This document shows, piece after piece, positions 1-12,512 of a DNA stretch of 64,000 bases. The translations under genes and the position numbers were made by a program. The stretch comes from Begonia masoniana (lineage: Eukaryota > Streptophyta > Magnoliopsida > Cucurbitales > Begoniaceae): contig CM039510.1 of the NCBI GenBank assembly GCA_022432975.1, forward strand, positions 10,738,301-10,802,300. The letters are read 5' to 3'. Within the stretch, counting starts at the first letter, position 1. Each line of letters begins with the position of its first letter. The notes beneath the pieces were generated by a model. That model was given only the letters and a program-made list of their open reading frames with translations. It searched no databases and had not been told where the DNA came from.

Positions 1-444
1 GATTAGATAAACCTAACATTAATCCTATTCATTCAAACCTACGACTTAGTTTGGAGTTCTGGTCATCGTACTTCTCGCTCAACACTAAAAAAACTCGAAC
101 TCAACTCACTCACTAGCATTATCAAAATACACACATTGCACGCTTTCCTGCTAGCTAGCCACTAAATCTCAGAAAACAAGGTGAGAACTTACCTAGTTTG
201 AGGGTTAGGACCGGGGAAAAATCGCTTGAGCCTCTGCTGGCTTGAGGCTGGCTACCGAGTAAGAGAAAATGAGAGAACATTGGCACTACACTCATTAAAC
301 CTTTCCATTAAATCCGATCAAAAATAACTCTCAAATTACCTCATGCCTTATACACAACCCATTTATTAAACTATCCTAGCTCCCCAATTTCATCTATAAA
401 CATCCACTAAAATTTGATAAATTAAACTGTGTAACCGAAACCGG
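1..444 (-). repeat. Gypsy LTR remnant, E/F-like type
   Basis: Read on the minus strand this resembles the U3 and first-exon part of the E/F-type LTRs. It has a CTAG/GTAAGTTC donor-like site near 190-200 and a degenerate LTR start (GGTGTTA instead of GGGTGTTACA) at about 435-444. The rest of that LTR lies outside the window. No coding potential. The assignment rests on similar layout to 50530-51068, not on close identity. Confidence 0.4.
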
Positions 445-1665
445 TGTTAAAGGTGATGACGTCAGCCAGAAGAAGGGATGACGTCAGTGGAAAGAAATAG
501 GCAAGCCAATGAATCGGATGAGGGGATTGACGTCAGACGGGAAGGTGGTGACGTCAGCGGAAGATGCAGGCAGCGAGGAATCGAAGAGGTAAACCGTGGG
601 TGATGATGTCATCAGAAAGAGGAGATGACGTCAGACGGAAGACGGCCGGCAGCGATGAATCGGAGGATGTAAAACAATGGTGGGTGACGTCAATCGAAGG
701 GAGATGAGTCAGCGGAAGACAAGGCGCAGATGGAAACAGATTGGATGTAAATAGTGGGTTACGTCATCGGAAGAGGAGATGACGTCAGACAGAAGACGCA
801 AGCAGCAGATGGAACAGACGGATGTAAAACACGTGGGTTGCACATCATCGGCAGAGGAGAGACTGTCAGACGGAAGATGTAGGCAGCATATGGAATCAGA
901 GGAGGAAGGTGATGACGTGCAGCCGGAAGTGGCGACGTCAACCGGAATTACGACCATTAAACGAAATCAGCAAGAAGAAAAACTATGGCAGAACCACTGT
1001 TGAACGGCAGATTGTGAATAAGAGAAAATTGTGAAACAGTGTCAATCGGTAGAATAGTTTCAATTTTTGACAGGAAGACACCAGACAGAGAAAGCATAAA
1101 AACAGAAGTCACAAACGCTCAGAATTTCTCAAAACAACTTCAAAATTGGTTACTCGAGCACAAAAGAAGGCATAAAGAAACTTAAGAATATATAAAACAC
1201 ACTACATAGATAGCTCAGAAAACTAGAGACCATCCATGCACAAACAACAGAAAATATCCCCAAACAATTCCCGAACATTCAGAAACATGGAATTCAACTA
1301 TTTCAAATATATTAGTTTGTTAAAAATTAGAACTCAAACTCAGTACATTGTTTAAAATCGATGGTCAGTACAAACTAACATATATTTGCAGAATTTCCAA
1401 AACAGAGTTTTAAATACATAAAAAGACATAGTTTAGAATTTCACTCTAGTGGGGGAAAATTTGTCTAACCGACCACCAACCGAGGAGAGCTCGAACACCA
1501 GCACCTATCATCAGAATTGAGGCCACAAAGTCCTCATTTTGGGTCCAGTACCTACATCAGAGAGTTCCTCTATGAGCCTAAAGATCAGTAAGACATATAA
1601 AATGCACAGTGATGCATATGTAGCATGCGGTTTCAGAAATTCAGTGACAGGACAGTACATTACAT
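445..1665 (-). repeat. Gypsy LTR fragment, A family
   Basis: Minus-orientation fragment of an A-family LTR. The left part (455-950) is a run of TGACGTCA-type modules alternating with GGAAGA motifs, as in 9960-10385. The right part contains CCTACATC (about 1550) and the tract with GTGACAG and TACATTACATTT seen in all A-family LTRs. Both ends are abrupt: the left abuts another LTR remnant, the right jumps into a copia LTR at about 1665. Short open frames within it are translated repeats, not genes. Confidence 0.7.
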
Positions 1666-2622
1666 TTGAATAGAAACAAACTTAGGTTAACTGTAGACAA
1701 CAATCTAATGGATTCAAGATTTTCCAGATATCTACTTTTATTCAAAATTCAAAATATGAGTAGATACGTTTGTTACAGAACTAACTTCAATTTAAATTTT
1801 GAAGATCCAAATTCATCTGATGGAGTCTTCAAATCGAATTCAAATCCCCTTAAAATCAATCTCATGCTAATGAGAATTTTTATTTTGACTTCAAAATATA
1901 AAAACTATTTATTATATTTGAATCACAATATATTTCTTTGCGGTCTATTAAATGATAATCATGATAATACCCAATTATACTATTATTCTTGTAATAGGAA
2001 ATAAATAGTGTATATAAGTTAACGGAGGGGGACCGTGGACCCATATAGTTCTAACGCTCCAATAATATTTGTTCAATTAATATAACTCTTTATATAAATA
2101 ACATAATTATGAACTCGATAAAGTAATTCTACTAAATACCTAGAGTTGCACTATTAGAACTATAAAGTGATTTCTCAAAGTACTGTCATTGATATAGTCA
2201 TTACATATGTATTAATCTCCATTAAGATTCGTAATCGAGCTAGGTATAAAATTCCGTTAACCGTTATACATCTTTATCTTGACTACCAGTAGTTCTTGAT
2301 TGCATAATAATTCATAACATGTATCGAATTTGCGCGCTAATAGTCAATCCCGAACCTAACAAAACAAAGGAATCTTGAGTAACAATTAATTGTACATGTT
2401 AGCATTCTCAGTAATCATTTAATTATGTCCCAACATACAAGGTTATGTTAATGCAAACTCATACAAAACTGTACCCGAGGTAGAAATCAAATAAGAAATT
2501 AAATGACAATAGGAGTCTACTAAATACAATGCATTAAGCTACATACATATATGACCATCATATGATAAAATAATTAATTTTCTTCATGAACAGACTATTA
2601 TAAGAACAATTATAATTACATC
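1666..2622 (-). repeat. Copia LTR fragment, inverted
   Basis: The reverse complement aligns through most of its length with the first two thirds of the copia LTR at 12530-13480. Shared landmarks are the TAGTAGACTCCTATT stretch, the TTAGCGCGCAAATTC stretch and the ATACCTAGCTC stretch. The two copies are clearly diverged. The LTR tip (TGTTGGGAA) is not preserved at about 2622 and the distal third is missing where it meets the gypsy fragment at 1665. It therefore belongs to a different, older copia insertion or to a rearranged copy. Confidence 0.75.
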
Positions 2623-2777
2623 TTGTAGTCTATCTAATCATATATTAAAATACAATCACTTTTGCACTAAAATGGACAGCCCGGAAACCGGATCCCGATC
2701 GGAACACGGAGAAATAAGCAGTCCACTCACGGTCATAGCAGAAAACGGTGATAATTTATATATTATATATATATATA

Positions 2778-2877
2778 NNNNNNNNNNNNNNNNNNNNNNN
2801 NNNNNNNNNNNNNNNNNNNNNNNNNNNNNNNNNNNNNNNNNNNNNNNNNNNNNNNNNNNNNNNNNNNNNNNNNNNNN
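2778..2877. other. Assembly gap (100 N)
   Basis: Exactly 100 unknown bases, the usual placeholder for a gap of unknown size. It follows a TA-rich run and precedes sequence of a different LTR family, so what is missing may be much longer than 100 bp. Confidence 0.99.
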
Positions 2878-3830
2878 TACATCACAAGACAGTAGGGTTT
2901 GTGCGTGTTTGTGAATATTATTTTCAACATGATAGCAGATATTTTTAAGGTACACGACAATGAATTTGACTCCATATTGGTGATGGTAAGGATTGAAAAT
3001 ATTGAAAAGCTGAACGAATAGCTTTTACTGTTAAGGGAACTAATCAAGCCCTTAAGGAGCAGTGGATATTTATATGTTTGGCGAGAGTTGATAATCACCA
3101 ATTCACAGGGGGCTATGAAAAGTAAATCAGTCTTTACTGTAAGGGAGCTAATTTAGACCTTAATGAGACAGTGGATATTTATACTTTGGGAGAGGTGATC
3201 CAACTCCCAATTTCACAGGGGATATGCAAGTGAATCAACTTTAATGTTAAGGGAGCTAATCCAGCCCTAATGAGACAGGATATTTATACTTTGGGAGAGT
3301 TGACCAACTCTCAATTTCACAGGGGGATTGAACAGTGATGAATCAGCTTTACTGTTAGGGAACTTAATCAACCCTTAATGAGACAGGTGGCTATTTATAC
3401 TTTGGGAGATTGATCCAAACTCACATTTACAGGGGGATATGAAAAGAAAAGAATCAGAACAAACTGAGAGGAGAAAGTAGAGAAATTGCAGGTTTAGGAA
3501 TTCATGTTTCAAGCATTTCATTCTTTTTTTATTGCTTGCTACCTTAGCATTAGGATAATAGAGAGTTTTGTGATGTAGGTGAAGAAGTAAAGTAAGTGAT
3601 TTTCTCTGGTTCATTGAGGAGGAGGCTGGTTGGAGGAGAACATCCATGTTTCGCCTGGTAAATGGATGGATGAGGGGGTAACTGGTGTCATTGGTCTGAA
3701 GGTTAGTGACTGTTTCAATTGAGCATGTTGAGTTTTCATAACGTAGTGATTCAATGTTCTGATTATCTTTTCGAATTTTTCCAGTTAATAGTATTCTATT
3801 GGGAGTAATGTTGGTGCTCACTGTTTACGG
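2878..3830 (+). repeat. E-family LTR fragment in A's 3' LTR
   Basis: Plus-orientation match to 38931-39600 of element E. It begins at TACATCACAAG at the gap edge and holds four to five copies of a tract of the form CTGTTAAGGGA...CACAGGGGGAT (E has two). It also carries the TTTTGTGATGTAGGTGAAGAAG acceptor region at 3566-3587. Both LTR ends are missing. It is either a truncated insertion whose left part lies in the gap, or an assembly join. Confidence 0.7.
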
Positions 3831-5009
3831 TGATGCAAAATGCTATGCATGCGATTTTTAGAAATACAGTGACAGTACAGAACATTACATTTCAGTGGCA
3901 GAGGGGTATAAGTGGGGCTTATAGGGGAACTGGCAAACAGAGGGTGCACTATCAGGCACAGCAGTTTTCAGAATCCCAGGGAGGGATAAAACCAGAGGGT
4001 CCTTGCTAGGGACAATAAATTTTCAGATTCCCAGGGAGGGATAAAACCAGAGGGCCAGTCCCCGTCCAGCACTTAACCGATATATTACAGACAGTCAGAT
4101 TTTTATCTTTCTTATTTTCAAACTGTGTACAGAAAATATTTGCATGACTTTCAGAGAAAACGTGTATGCATGAACAGTGCTTAAACTTAAACAGGATGAG
4201 AGCAGATGACAGAAATAATAGAGCATACGGTGAAACAGAACATCGACAACTCAGAACATAACTATAACCTTTCTACCCAAGACAACCCGACAGAACAGAA
4301 AACCTAGTACCTCCGAGATGTAGGGCCTTAAGGGCCAACCTACGGATATGAACTTACCTGTTTGCTGCGGTGTCAGATGTTCGAATGTCCCTGAAATGCT
4401 CGGATCTGTGGTATGCATGAAGAGGTATTAAACAGCTGCAAATGCTAACAAATAAGTTGGAAGAATTGTTCCAAGTTCATTCAAACCCTTAGAAAACAAA
4501 CCGGTGTGTTTTCATCCAAGAACAATGAGTTTTCTCCAAATACCACAACCCTAAACTTCAGCAAAAACTCACATTAAACTTGTCCAAACTTGTTAGCAAT
4601 GAAAGATGCTTACCTTAGCGGAGAAACAAAAAGGAACATAGAAGATCGAAGTAGCTTCGATGGTTGTTTTATCGACTGGAAGAGAGAATGCAGAGAGGAG
4701 AAAGGAGAGAGAGAGAGAGAGCAGAGAAAAGAAGTGAAGAGGGTTTCAGGTAGAAGGTGGAACTTAGCTTCTTCAACAAGTCGCCAGATGCCACTCAACC
4801 TTTGGCTATCTCTCACCAACCTTAATTTCTCCCCGATTTACCCTTCCATGCATTTTAAACTTAGTGTTTAATTTAGTTACTCATTAGTTTGGTTCTCCCA
4901 ACACTAAATGCTCCAAAATTTACAATAAAATAGTTATTGTATTTATGGCAATTTAAATCCATACAATGATTCAACAGATTATTACATGGCAGAAATGCCG
5001 GGTGTTACA

Positions 5010-5022
5010 TTCCACCCACCTT
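5010..5022 (-). other. Polypurine tract of element A
   Basis: Minus strand reads AAGGTGGGTGGAA immediately before the TGTAACACCC start of the 3' LTR, the expected plus-strand primer position. Confidence 0.85.
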
Positions 5023-5049
5023 AACAGAAATTTTGTCCCCAAAATTTGC

Positions 5050-8000
5050 CTAAGCGAATAACTCTGGATATTGAGCTTTAACATCCTCTTGTCTTTCCCA
5101 CGTGGCTTCCTCCACATTATGATTTCGCCATAAGACTTTCACCAATGGGACCAAACGATTTTGTAACACTTTAAGTGACATATCCAATATCTGTATAGGC
5201 CTTTCTTCATATGTCAGTGTCGGCATGATATCAAAATCCACATGTTCCACAATCTGAGTTGGATCTCGCACACATTTTCTCAGCATCGAAACATGGAAGA
5301 CATTGTGAACTCCATCCATTGACGCCGGCAACTGTAGTCCGTAAGCCATGTTTCCCACACGCTTCAGGATGGGAAAATGGCCAATGAACCATGGGCTGAG
5401 CTTTCCTTTCTTACAGAATCTCATTACGCCTTTGAAAGGTGACACTTTCAGGAATACCTCATCGCCCACAGCGAACTCTAAGTCTCTTCTCCGATGGTCT
5501 GCATAGCTCTTTTGTCGACTTTGTGCAGCTTGGATTCTTTGCTTGATCGCAAATATTACCCCGGACATTTGTTGTAGTATTTCGGGGCCGATAAGCTTGG
5601 TTTCTCCGACCTCATCCCAACACAATGGGGATCTACACTTTCTGCCGTAAAGGGCCTTATAAGGAGCCATGCCAATCGAAGCTTGATAGCTATTGTTGTA
5701 AGCAAACTCCACGAGTGGCAGATATCTACTCCAAGGAGCATGAAATTCCAGCACGCACGATCTTAGCATATCTTCTAATGTCTGAATCGTCCTCTCAGAT
5801 TGTCCATCCGTCTGTTGATGAAATGCAGTGCTGAAGTCCAATCTAGTGCCCAAGGAGCTTTGCAAACTTTTCCAAAACCTCGATGTGAATCTGGGATCCC
5901 GGTCCGAAACAATCGACACCGGTATACCATGCAGTTTGACAATCTCACTAATATATAGTTCAGCGTACTGATCCATGGAATACGTTGTCTTCACAGGTAG
6001 AAAATGGGCCGACTTCGTCAATCTGTCCACTATGACCCATATGCTATTGTGGCCTTTAGCTGTCCTTGGAAGGCCAACAACAAAGTCCATCGTAATGTTC
6101 TCCCATTTCCATTCGGGAATCGAAAGAGGCTGAAGCGTTCCAATTGGTCATTGATGTTCAGCTTTGACCTGTTGACATATCATACAGGACTCCACATACT
6201 TGGCCACCTCATTCTTCATATTTGGCCACCAGAAGTGAAGTTTCAAGTCCTGATACATCTTTGTGCTTCCGGGATGCACAGAGAAAGAAGATGAGTGGGC
6301 TTCCGACAAGATGTGCTTTAGTAGCTCTTCGTCTTTCGGAACATACCATTTGTTTTTGAACTTCAGAATTCCATCTCCCGAATAACTGAAATCGGAAGAA
6401 GCCATTGGTACTTTGCTCACCATATCAGCCATCTCGTTTGAATTGATCTTATGGGCTTCCTTAATGCGGTCCAGGACGGCGGTCCGTAGTGTCAGGTCTG
6501 CTAATATGGTCGATAGCCCAGATACTATCTCCATATCGAACCTCTGTATCTCTGTCCTCAAAGGCATCGACACGGCCGATATAGCTGGTTGCATAGTGTT
6601 CGACATCCTGCTCAATGCTTCGGCCACCACATTAGCTTTACCCGGGTGGTATTTAATCTCAACGTCGTAGCCTTTTACAAATTCTAACCACCGTCTTTGT
6701 CTCATGTTTAGCTCTTTCTGGGTAAAGATGTACTTCAGGCTCTTGTGATCAGAAAACACCTCGCAGGATTGTCCGTACAAATGGTGTCTCCATACTTTCA
6801 GCGCAAATACAACTGCCGCTAACTCAAGGTCGTTAGTAGGGTAGTTTTGCTCGTGGTTCTTCAATTGTCGGGATGCGTATGCTACCACCTTCCCTTCTTG
6901 CATTAGTACACACCCCAAGCCAATCTTTGATGCATCACAGTATACGCTGAATTTACCGTCTTCAACTGGCAATACTAACAGAGAAGTAGTAGTCAATTTC
7001 TGCTTAAGTGTTTGAAAACTTAACTCACAAGCTTCAGACCACCTGAACTTAATTTCCTTCCTCGTTAAGCTGGTCATAGGCTTCGCTATCATAGAAAATC
7101 CCTTGATGAATTTCCTGTAATAAGCAGCTAGTCCGATGAAACTCCGTACCTCATTGGCATTTCTCGGTCTTGGCCATTCCTTCACTGCCAGAATTTTGGC
7201 TGGATCCACGGACACTCCTTCTGCCGACACCACATGTCCTAGGAAGTTAATCCTGCTCAACCAGAACTCGCACTTCGACAATTTTGCATACAACTGGTGC
7301 TGTTTCAGAGTCGACAGCACAATTGCCAAGTGCTCCTCGTGCTCGGCCTCACTTCTGGAGTAAACCAGGATGTCGTCGCTGAAGACGATTACAAATTTAT
7401 CCAAGAAGTCCTGGAATATCCTGTTCATCAAGTCCATAAATGCTGCCGGAGCATTAGTTAACCTGAACGACATCACCAATAACTCGTAATGCCCGTACCG
7501 GGTCCTGAAGGCAGTCTTTGGAATATCATTTGCTCTGACTTTCAACTGGTAATAACCGGAGCACAAGTCAATCTTAGAAAATACCCGAGCCCCTTGTAAT
7601 TGGTCAAACAAGTCATCGATTCTCAGCAACGGGTACTTATTCTTGATAGTCAACTTGTTCAGCTCACGGTAGTCAACACACATTCGTAGGGACCCATCCT
7701 TCTTCTTAACAAATAAAACTGGAGCACCCCACAGAGAGAAACTTGGGCGCACAAAACCCTTGTCCACTAGTTCTTTCAGCTGAGTCTTCAACTCTTTCAG
7801 CTCCACTGGTGCCATACGGTACAGATTCTTTGATATTGGTTCAGCACCAGGATAAACATCGATTTCGAATTCGATCTCACGATCAGGTGGTAATCCCGGT
7901 AGGTCTTCTAGGAAAACCTCAGGGAAGTTTCGAACCACCGGTATATCTTGAAGTTCGACCACCCCTTGCCCCAGAACATCTACAACGTGGGCAAAAAATC

Positions 8001-8520
8001 CGACACATCCTGACCTCATCAGCTGCTGAGCTTTCAAGGAGGATATAACAGGCATACTGTGTTTCTTTGGTACTGCCTGGTAAGAGAACTCTATCTCGTT
8101 CGGGCGCTTAAAAGTCACGAGCCCGGACCTACAGTCGATGGTGGCATGATGTCTAAAAAGCCAATCCATCCCCAGAATGACATCGTACCCTTTCATACCG
8201 ATGACGATAAGGTTGGCGTACAACTTCTGGTCTCCTACTAACACTATATCACCCCGCACTGTCTGCTTAGAGTGCATAAACTCTCCGGACGGTAGCATGA
8301 CACTGTACGGCTGATCGGACGGTGCAAGGCATAAGTTCTCCCTACCCGCAAAGTCCATGGCCACAAATGAATGAGTGGCCCCTGTTTCTAACAAAGTATA
8401 TGCGGGTATGTCACACACCAATATTGTACCTGTAATTGTTGTGTGCAGATCAGCATCATCAACATCCTCCATCATTACAAAGACTCTTGGCACGGCTTGA
8501 CCTGTTCTGGTGTCAGGCAT
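5050..8520 (-). pseudogene. Element A pol: protease-RT-RNase H-integrase-chromodomain
   Basis: One long frame broken by a single in-frame TGA at 6148-6150, between the integrase zinc domain and its catalytic core. Order: protease with ETGATHSF near 8388 (the family has DTGA, so the catalytic Asp is Glu); RT with VDYRELN and an FSDD box (family F/YIDD); RNase H with YCDAS and FSDHKS, but VVAEALSR where VVADALSR is usual; integrase HPG...CMICQQ and a core with [15 protein letters not shown] and TDGQSERT (all three acidic residues present); then the C-terminal VKVLWRNH..EEATWE chromodomain end and ELFA stop. The chromodomain places it with Tekay/Del chromoviruses. It would act in the cytoplasmic particle and nucleus, but the stop and catalytic changes make it non-functional. 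Confidence 0.9.
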
Positions 8521-9471
8521 TGGGCAATCCCGAACAAGATGGCCTACTTTGCCGCATCGGAAACATTGGCCTGTAGCAAGCCTGCACTCTCCTTTGTGGG
8601 GCTTCTGGCATCGCGGGCATACCAAAGGTTGTGGAGCCCCCAGTGGTCTCTTCCCTTTGTCTTGATAAAGGATGGCTTCATTGGGCCTCTTAATGCCCCG
8701 GTTTTGTTGCTGTTGAGGCTGAAAATTCTGACCTCTTTGTTGTTGTTGTTGCTGAGGAACATTTCGAATAATCCCTCTTGGTGAATCTCTTTGTCTCTGG
8801 GACTTTATCTCTTAGGCTTCCAACTGATAAGCCTTGGCCACCACCTTCACATACGGTGCCTCATCAAATCCTCCGGTTGTGATCCCTCGCAGAAGGTCCA
8901 TCTTTAACCCTTGAATGAATTGGTGCACCTTGTTCTCATCGGTGGCCACCATATGTGTTGCATATCGGGACAGTGACTCGAATTTCTGAACATATTCAGC
9001 CACTTACCCATATTGTCGCAGCCGAGAGAATTCAAGCTACTTTTCCTTCTTCACTCCCCGGTCAAAGTACTTCTCGTAGAAGATTTTCGTGAATCCTTCC
9101 CAGCTTAATGCCACTGTAGTTGACTGCACTGTGTCCCACCAAAATCCCGCACTTTCGGTGAGATAGAACGTGGCGCAAATGACTTTCTTGTTGTCTTCTA
9201 CCTCTGCATATCCAAACATTTTCTCCATTGTTCGAATCCAGATTTCAGCACGGGTCGGGTCTGTAGACACTCCATCAAATGAAGGCGGCTGGAGTCGCTG
9301 AAATCTGTCTCCACTGTTGTCTCACGATTGTTATTCCCATGGTTATTGTTTCTATCGTCTTCTCTGGCCATCAATGCGTTCAACCATGCGTGACTGTGCA
9401 CCCACCAGTTCTGTTAGTCGGTCAATGGCTCGAGAGCTTTCGCTTGACTCTTCTTGATGTCCTCTCACCAT
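8521..9471 (-). pseudogene. Element A gag (broken)
   Basis: The gag start is an ATG at 9471 followed by MVRG, the same opening as the gags of B, C and D. Recognisable pieces are AEIWIRTMEKMF, the FWWDTVQS core, MAEYVQKFESLSRYA, a Gln-rich stretch and a CCHC knuckle ([14 protein letters not shown], about 8565-8523). Breaks: a frameshift near 9270-9280 and in-frame stops near 9037, 9007 and 8812. Gag packages the RNA and forms the particle. Gag and pol shared one frame here, as is typical of chromoviruses. Confidence 0.88.
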
Positions 9472-9616
9472 TTCTAATAAACCTTATAAAAAGAATAACG
9501 TAATTTAATAAACAAAAACTTTTTACAGAACATTAGACACTTACAGTTGGTTGAGCGATCTCACGTGGCGGGTTGCGCAGTCAGACATTTCACAGAATCG
9601 GTTTTAAAACCTTGTC

Positions 9617-9628
9617 GCTCTGATACCA
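9617..9628 (-). other. Primer binding site, element A
   Basis: Minus strand TGGTATCAGAGC, complementary to the 3' end of initiator Met tRNA, four bases inside the 5' LTR end. Confidence 0.9.
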
Positions 9629-9632
9629 CAAC

Positions 9633-12225
9633 TGTGACAGCCCGAAACTGGATCCCGATCGGAACCCGAGAACCGAGCCGTCACTCCGGGTCATTAGCAG
9701 AAAATGGTGACTAATTTATATCTATATTTTTTTTTTTGAACATAAATAGGATGAGCTTATAGAGGTAAACTCATAAACTTTTCAGAGGAAGGGGAAAACA
9801 TCCCCTGTATCTGAAAGCAAAACTGGAAAACACCGAAAACATATCTACAATCGGAAGGAAGAACAAATATTAGAAGAAGATCGGGGCAGAAAACAGGATG
9901 TGAAGTCGGAAGACTTAGGTAAGAGACTGGCGGAAGACTTAGTTTAAAACTGGGCAGAAGACTTGAATGACGTCAGCCGGAAGATGTAAATGCAAAGACA
10001 GAAGTAAGGATGACATCAGGCAGAAGACACAGACAGTAACTGAGATCAGATGAGGAGATGACGTCAGCCGGAAGATGGATGACGTCAAGTGGAAGATATA
10101 AGCATTATACTTGCGGAAAAACTAGGATGACATCAGCCGGAAGACATTATTACACTGGCAGAAGACTTGGGTGACGTCAGCCGGAAGACGGAGTTTTAAA
10201 CTGGGCGGAAGACTTATGCTGACATCAGCCGGAAGATGTAAATACAATGGGCGGATGACTTTGATGACGTCAGCCGGAAGACATAGTTTTAAACTGGGCG
10301 GAAGACTTATGCTGACATCAGCCGGAAGATGTAAATACACTGGGCGGATGACTTTGATGACGTCAGCCGGAAGACATAGTTTTAAAAGGGAAAATTTACA
10401 ACTTTTGACAGGAAACGTATAGACAGAGAGCTTAAAACAAAAGACATGAACGTCTCAGATTCTCAAACCACTTCAAAACATGGTTCATGAACGAAACAGA
10501 AAACATGACAGATATTTAAGGAAATTCACTCTACATAAAAGTTCTAAAACTAGAGACCATCTGTGCATAGGCTAACAGAAAACCTTACAATCTACAGATT
10601 CGATGAAACAGACTGCATGGATAATTTCAAAGCCAGAAGTCATCCATGCACAAACAAACTCACAGAAAATGTCCCCAAACAATTCCAGAAACATTCAGAA
10701 TATTAACTTAACTGTCAAATACAGTGGTTTTAAACATTGACGCAGAATCTATACATTGTTTTAAAATCTCAGAGACGGTACTGAGCTTAGCATAAAATTA
10801 CAGAGTTTCCCAAAACAGAAGTTTTCTAAAGAGTTTTTAACTCAGAACCAAAATTTCAGAAAGCTTTACAGAAACCTCTGAACAGAAATCATGTCTGGCT
10901 GTAGCATCCGACCCACATGAGCTCGAGCCACCAACACCTAATCATCAGACTGAGGCACAAGGTCCTCATTTTTGGGTTCGGTACCTGCATCAGGGAGTTC
11001 ACCTATGAGTCTAAAACTCAGTAAGAACATATAAATACAGTGGTGCAAAATGCTATGCATGCGGTTTTCAGAAATATAGTGACAGTACAGAACATTACGT
11101 TTCAGTGGCAGAGGGGTATAAGTGGGGCTTATAGGGGAACTGGCAAACAGAGGGTGCACTATCAGGCACAGCAGTTTTCAGAATCCCAGGGAGGGATAAA
11201 ACTAGAGGGTCCTTGCTAGGGACAATAAATTTTCAGATTCCCGAGGAGGGATAAAACCAGAGGGCCAGTCCCCGTCCAGCACTTAACCGATATATTACAG
11301 ACAGTCAGATTTTTATCTTTCTTAGTTTCAAACTGTGTACAGAGAATATTTGCAAGACTTTCAGAAAAAACATGTATGCATGAACAGTGCTTAAACTTAA
11401 ACAGGCAGAGAGCAGATGACAGAAATAATAGAATATACGGTGAAACAGAACATAGACAACAAAGAACATAACTATAACCTTTCTACCCAAGACAACCCGA
11501 CAGAACAGAAAACCTAGTACCTCCGAGATGTAGGGCCTTAAGGGCCAACCTACGGATATGAACTTACCTGTTTGCTGCGGTGTCAGATGTTCGAATGTCC
11601 CTGAAATGCTCGGATCTGTGGTATGCATGAAGAGGTATTAAACAGCTGCAAATGCTAACAAATAAGTTGGAAGAATTGTTCCAAGTTCATTCAAACCCTT
11701 AGAAAACAAACCGGTGTGTTTTCATCCAAGAACAATGAGTTTTCTCCAAATACCACAACCCTAAACTTCAGCAAAAACTCACATTAAACTTGTCCAAACT
11801 TGTCCAAACTTGTTAGCAATGAAAGATGCTTACCTTAGCGGAGAAACAGAAAGGAACAGAGGAGATCGAAGTAGCTTCGATGGTTGTTTTATCGATTGGA
11901 AGAGAGAATGCAGAGAGGAGAAAGGAGAGAGAGAGAGCAGAGAAAAGAAGTGAAGAGGGTTTCACGTAGAAGGTGGAACTTAGCTTCTTCAACAAGTCGC
12001 CAGATGCCACTCAACCATTGGCTATCTCCCACCAACCTTAATTTCTCCCCGATTTACCCTTCCATGCATTTTAAACTTAGTGTTTAATTTAGTTACTCAT
12101 TAGTTTGGTTCTCCCAACACTAAATGCTCCAAAATTTACAATAAAATAGTTATTGTATTTATGGCAATTTAAATCCATACAATGATTCAACAGATTATTA
12201 CATGGCAGAAATGCCGGGTGTTACA
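9633..12225 (-). repeat. 5' LTR of element A
   Basis: 2,593 bp; plus-strand reading begins TGTGACAGCCC and ends GGGTGTTACA. In transcription order (right to left) it holds a short AT-rich U3, a pyrimidine-rich first exon, a donor at AGG/GTAAGC near 11834, the micro-exon ending in CAG/GTAAGTTC near 11570, the GATGTAGGG block near 11527, the distal partner (here CCTGCATC, one base off) near 10985, and then the TGACGTCA array. Confidence 0.9.
9960..10385 (-). repeat. TGACGTCA/GGAAGA minisatellite in A LTR
   Basis: Irregular tandem modules of about 35-40 bp and composite units of about 110 bp, each containing GACGTCAGCCGGAAGA or GACATCAGCCGGAAGA. The composite block at 10166-10270 recurs at 10272-10376 almost unchanged. 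The core TGACGTCA is a palindromic bZIP-type (CRE/TGA) site. Open frames across it on both strands are translated repeats. It lies in the transcribed U5 side of the LTR if the promoter is near the LTR start. Confidence 0.85.
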
Positions 12226-12512
12226 CTACAGATATAGTCAGGATTTGACTATGCGTTCTCAACGAAGTGAACTGTATTTATGACTTTATTAATTTGAAGA
12301 TCATTTACTTCAAATATAAGTCAATGACTATTATGATTATTTCTTTTTAAATTTAATCCCACATATATCAACATATATGTAAATTTAAAATTGCACAAAT
12401 AATCAAGGATTTTTCTTTGAATTTATAAAGCATATCGAATAATGCAAAAATAAAAATTAATCATAAAATTTATTTATTAATTATAGCTATAAAAATGTTC
12501 ATAACATTTGCT
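12226..12512. other. AT-rich spacer, no gene seen
   Basis: AT-rich sequence between element A and the copia LTR. It could be flanking DNA of the copia insertion. No open frame, repeat or RNA gene recognised. Confidence 0.6.

Larger units (their letters stand above)
2673..5009 (-). repeat. 3' LTR of element A (disturbed)
   Basis: Starts TGGACAGCCC, a damaged form of TGTGACAGCCC at 9633, and ends GGGTGTTACA at 5009 next to the polypurine tract. Positions 2673-2777 and 3831-5009 match the 5' LTR. The middle is an assembly gap followed by E-family LTR sequence. The copy therefore lacks the A-family minisatellite and the second acceptor of the LTR leader. Confidence 0.75.
2673..12225 (-). mobile_element. 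Element A, Ty3/gypsy chromovirus (Tekay/Del type)
   Basis: Complete-order but defective element on the minus strand: 5' LTR (9633-12225), primer site, gag, protease, RT, RNase H, integrase, chromodomain, polypurine tract and 3' LTR (2673-5009). The LTRs match closely from 3843-5009 against 11053-12225. They do not match over 2878-3830, where the 3' LTR holds sequence of another family beside an assembly gap. Flanks are taaaa on the left and ctaca on the right, so no clean target duplication supports both ends. Gag has a frameshift and stops, pol one in-frame stop; the copy cannot be autonomous. Confidence 0.88.

Noticed and set aside
5050..9471. Possible env-like third gene in the gypsy elements
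   Set aside because: In A, B and C the pol frame ends with the chromodomain directly before the polypurine tract, leaving no room for env.
12226..12512. Host promoter or gene end in the AT-rich spacer
   Set aside because: No frame, motif or repeat supports it; it may simply be old flanking or copia-derived DNA.
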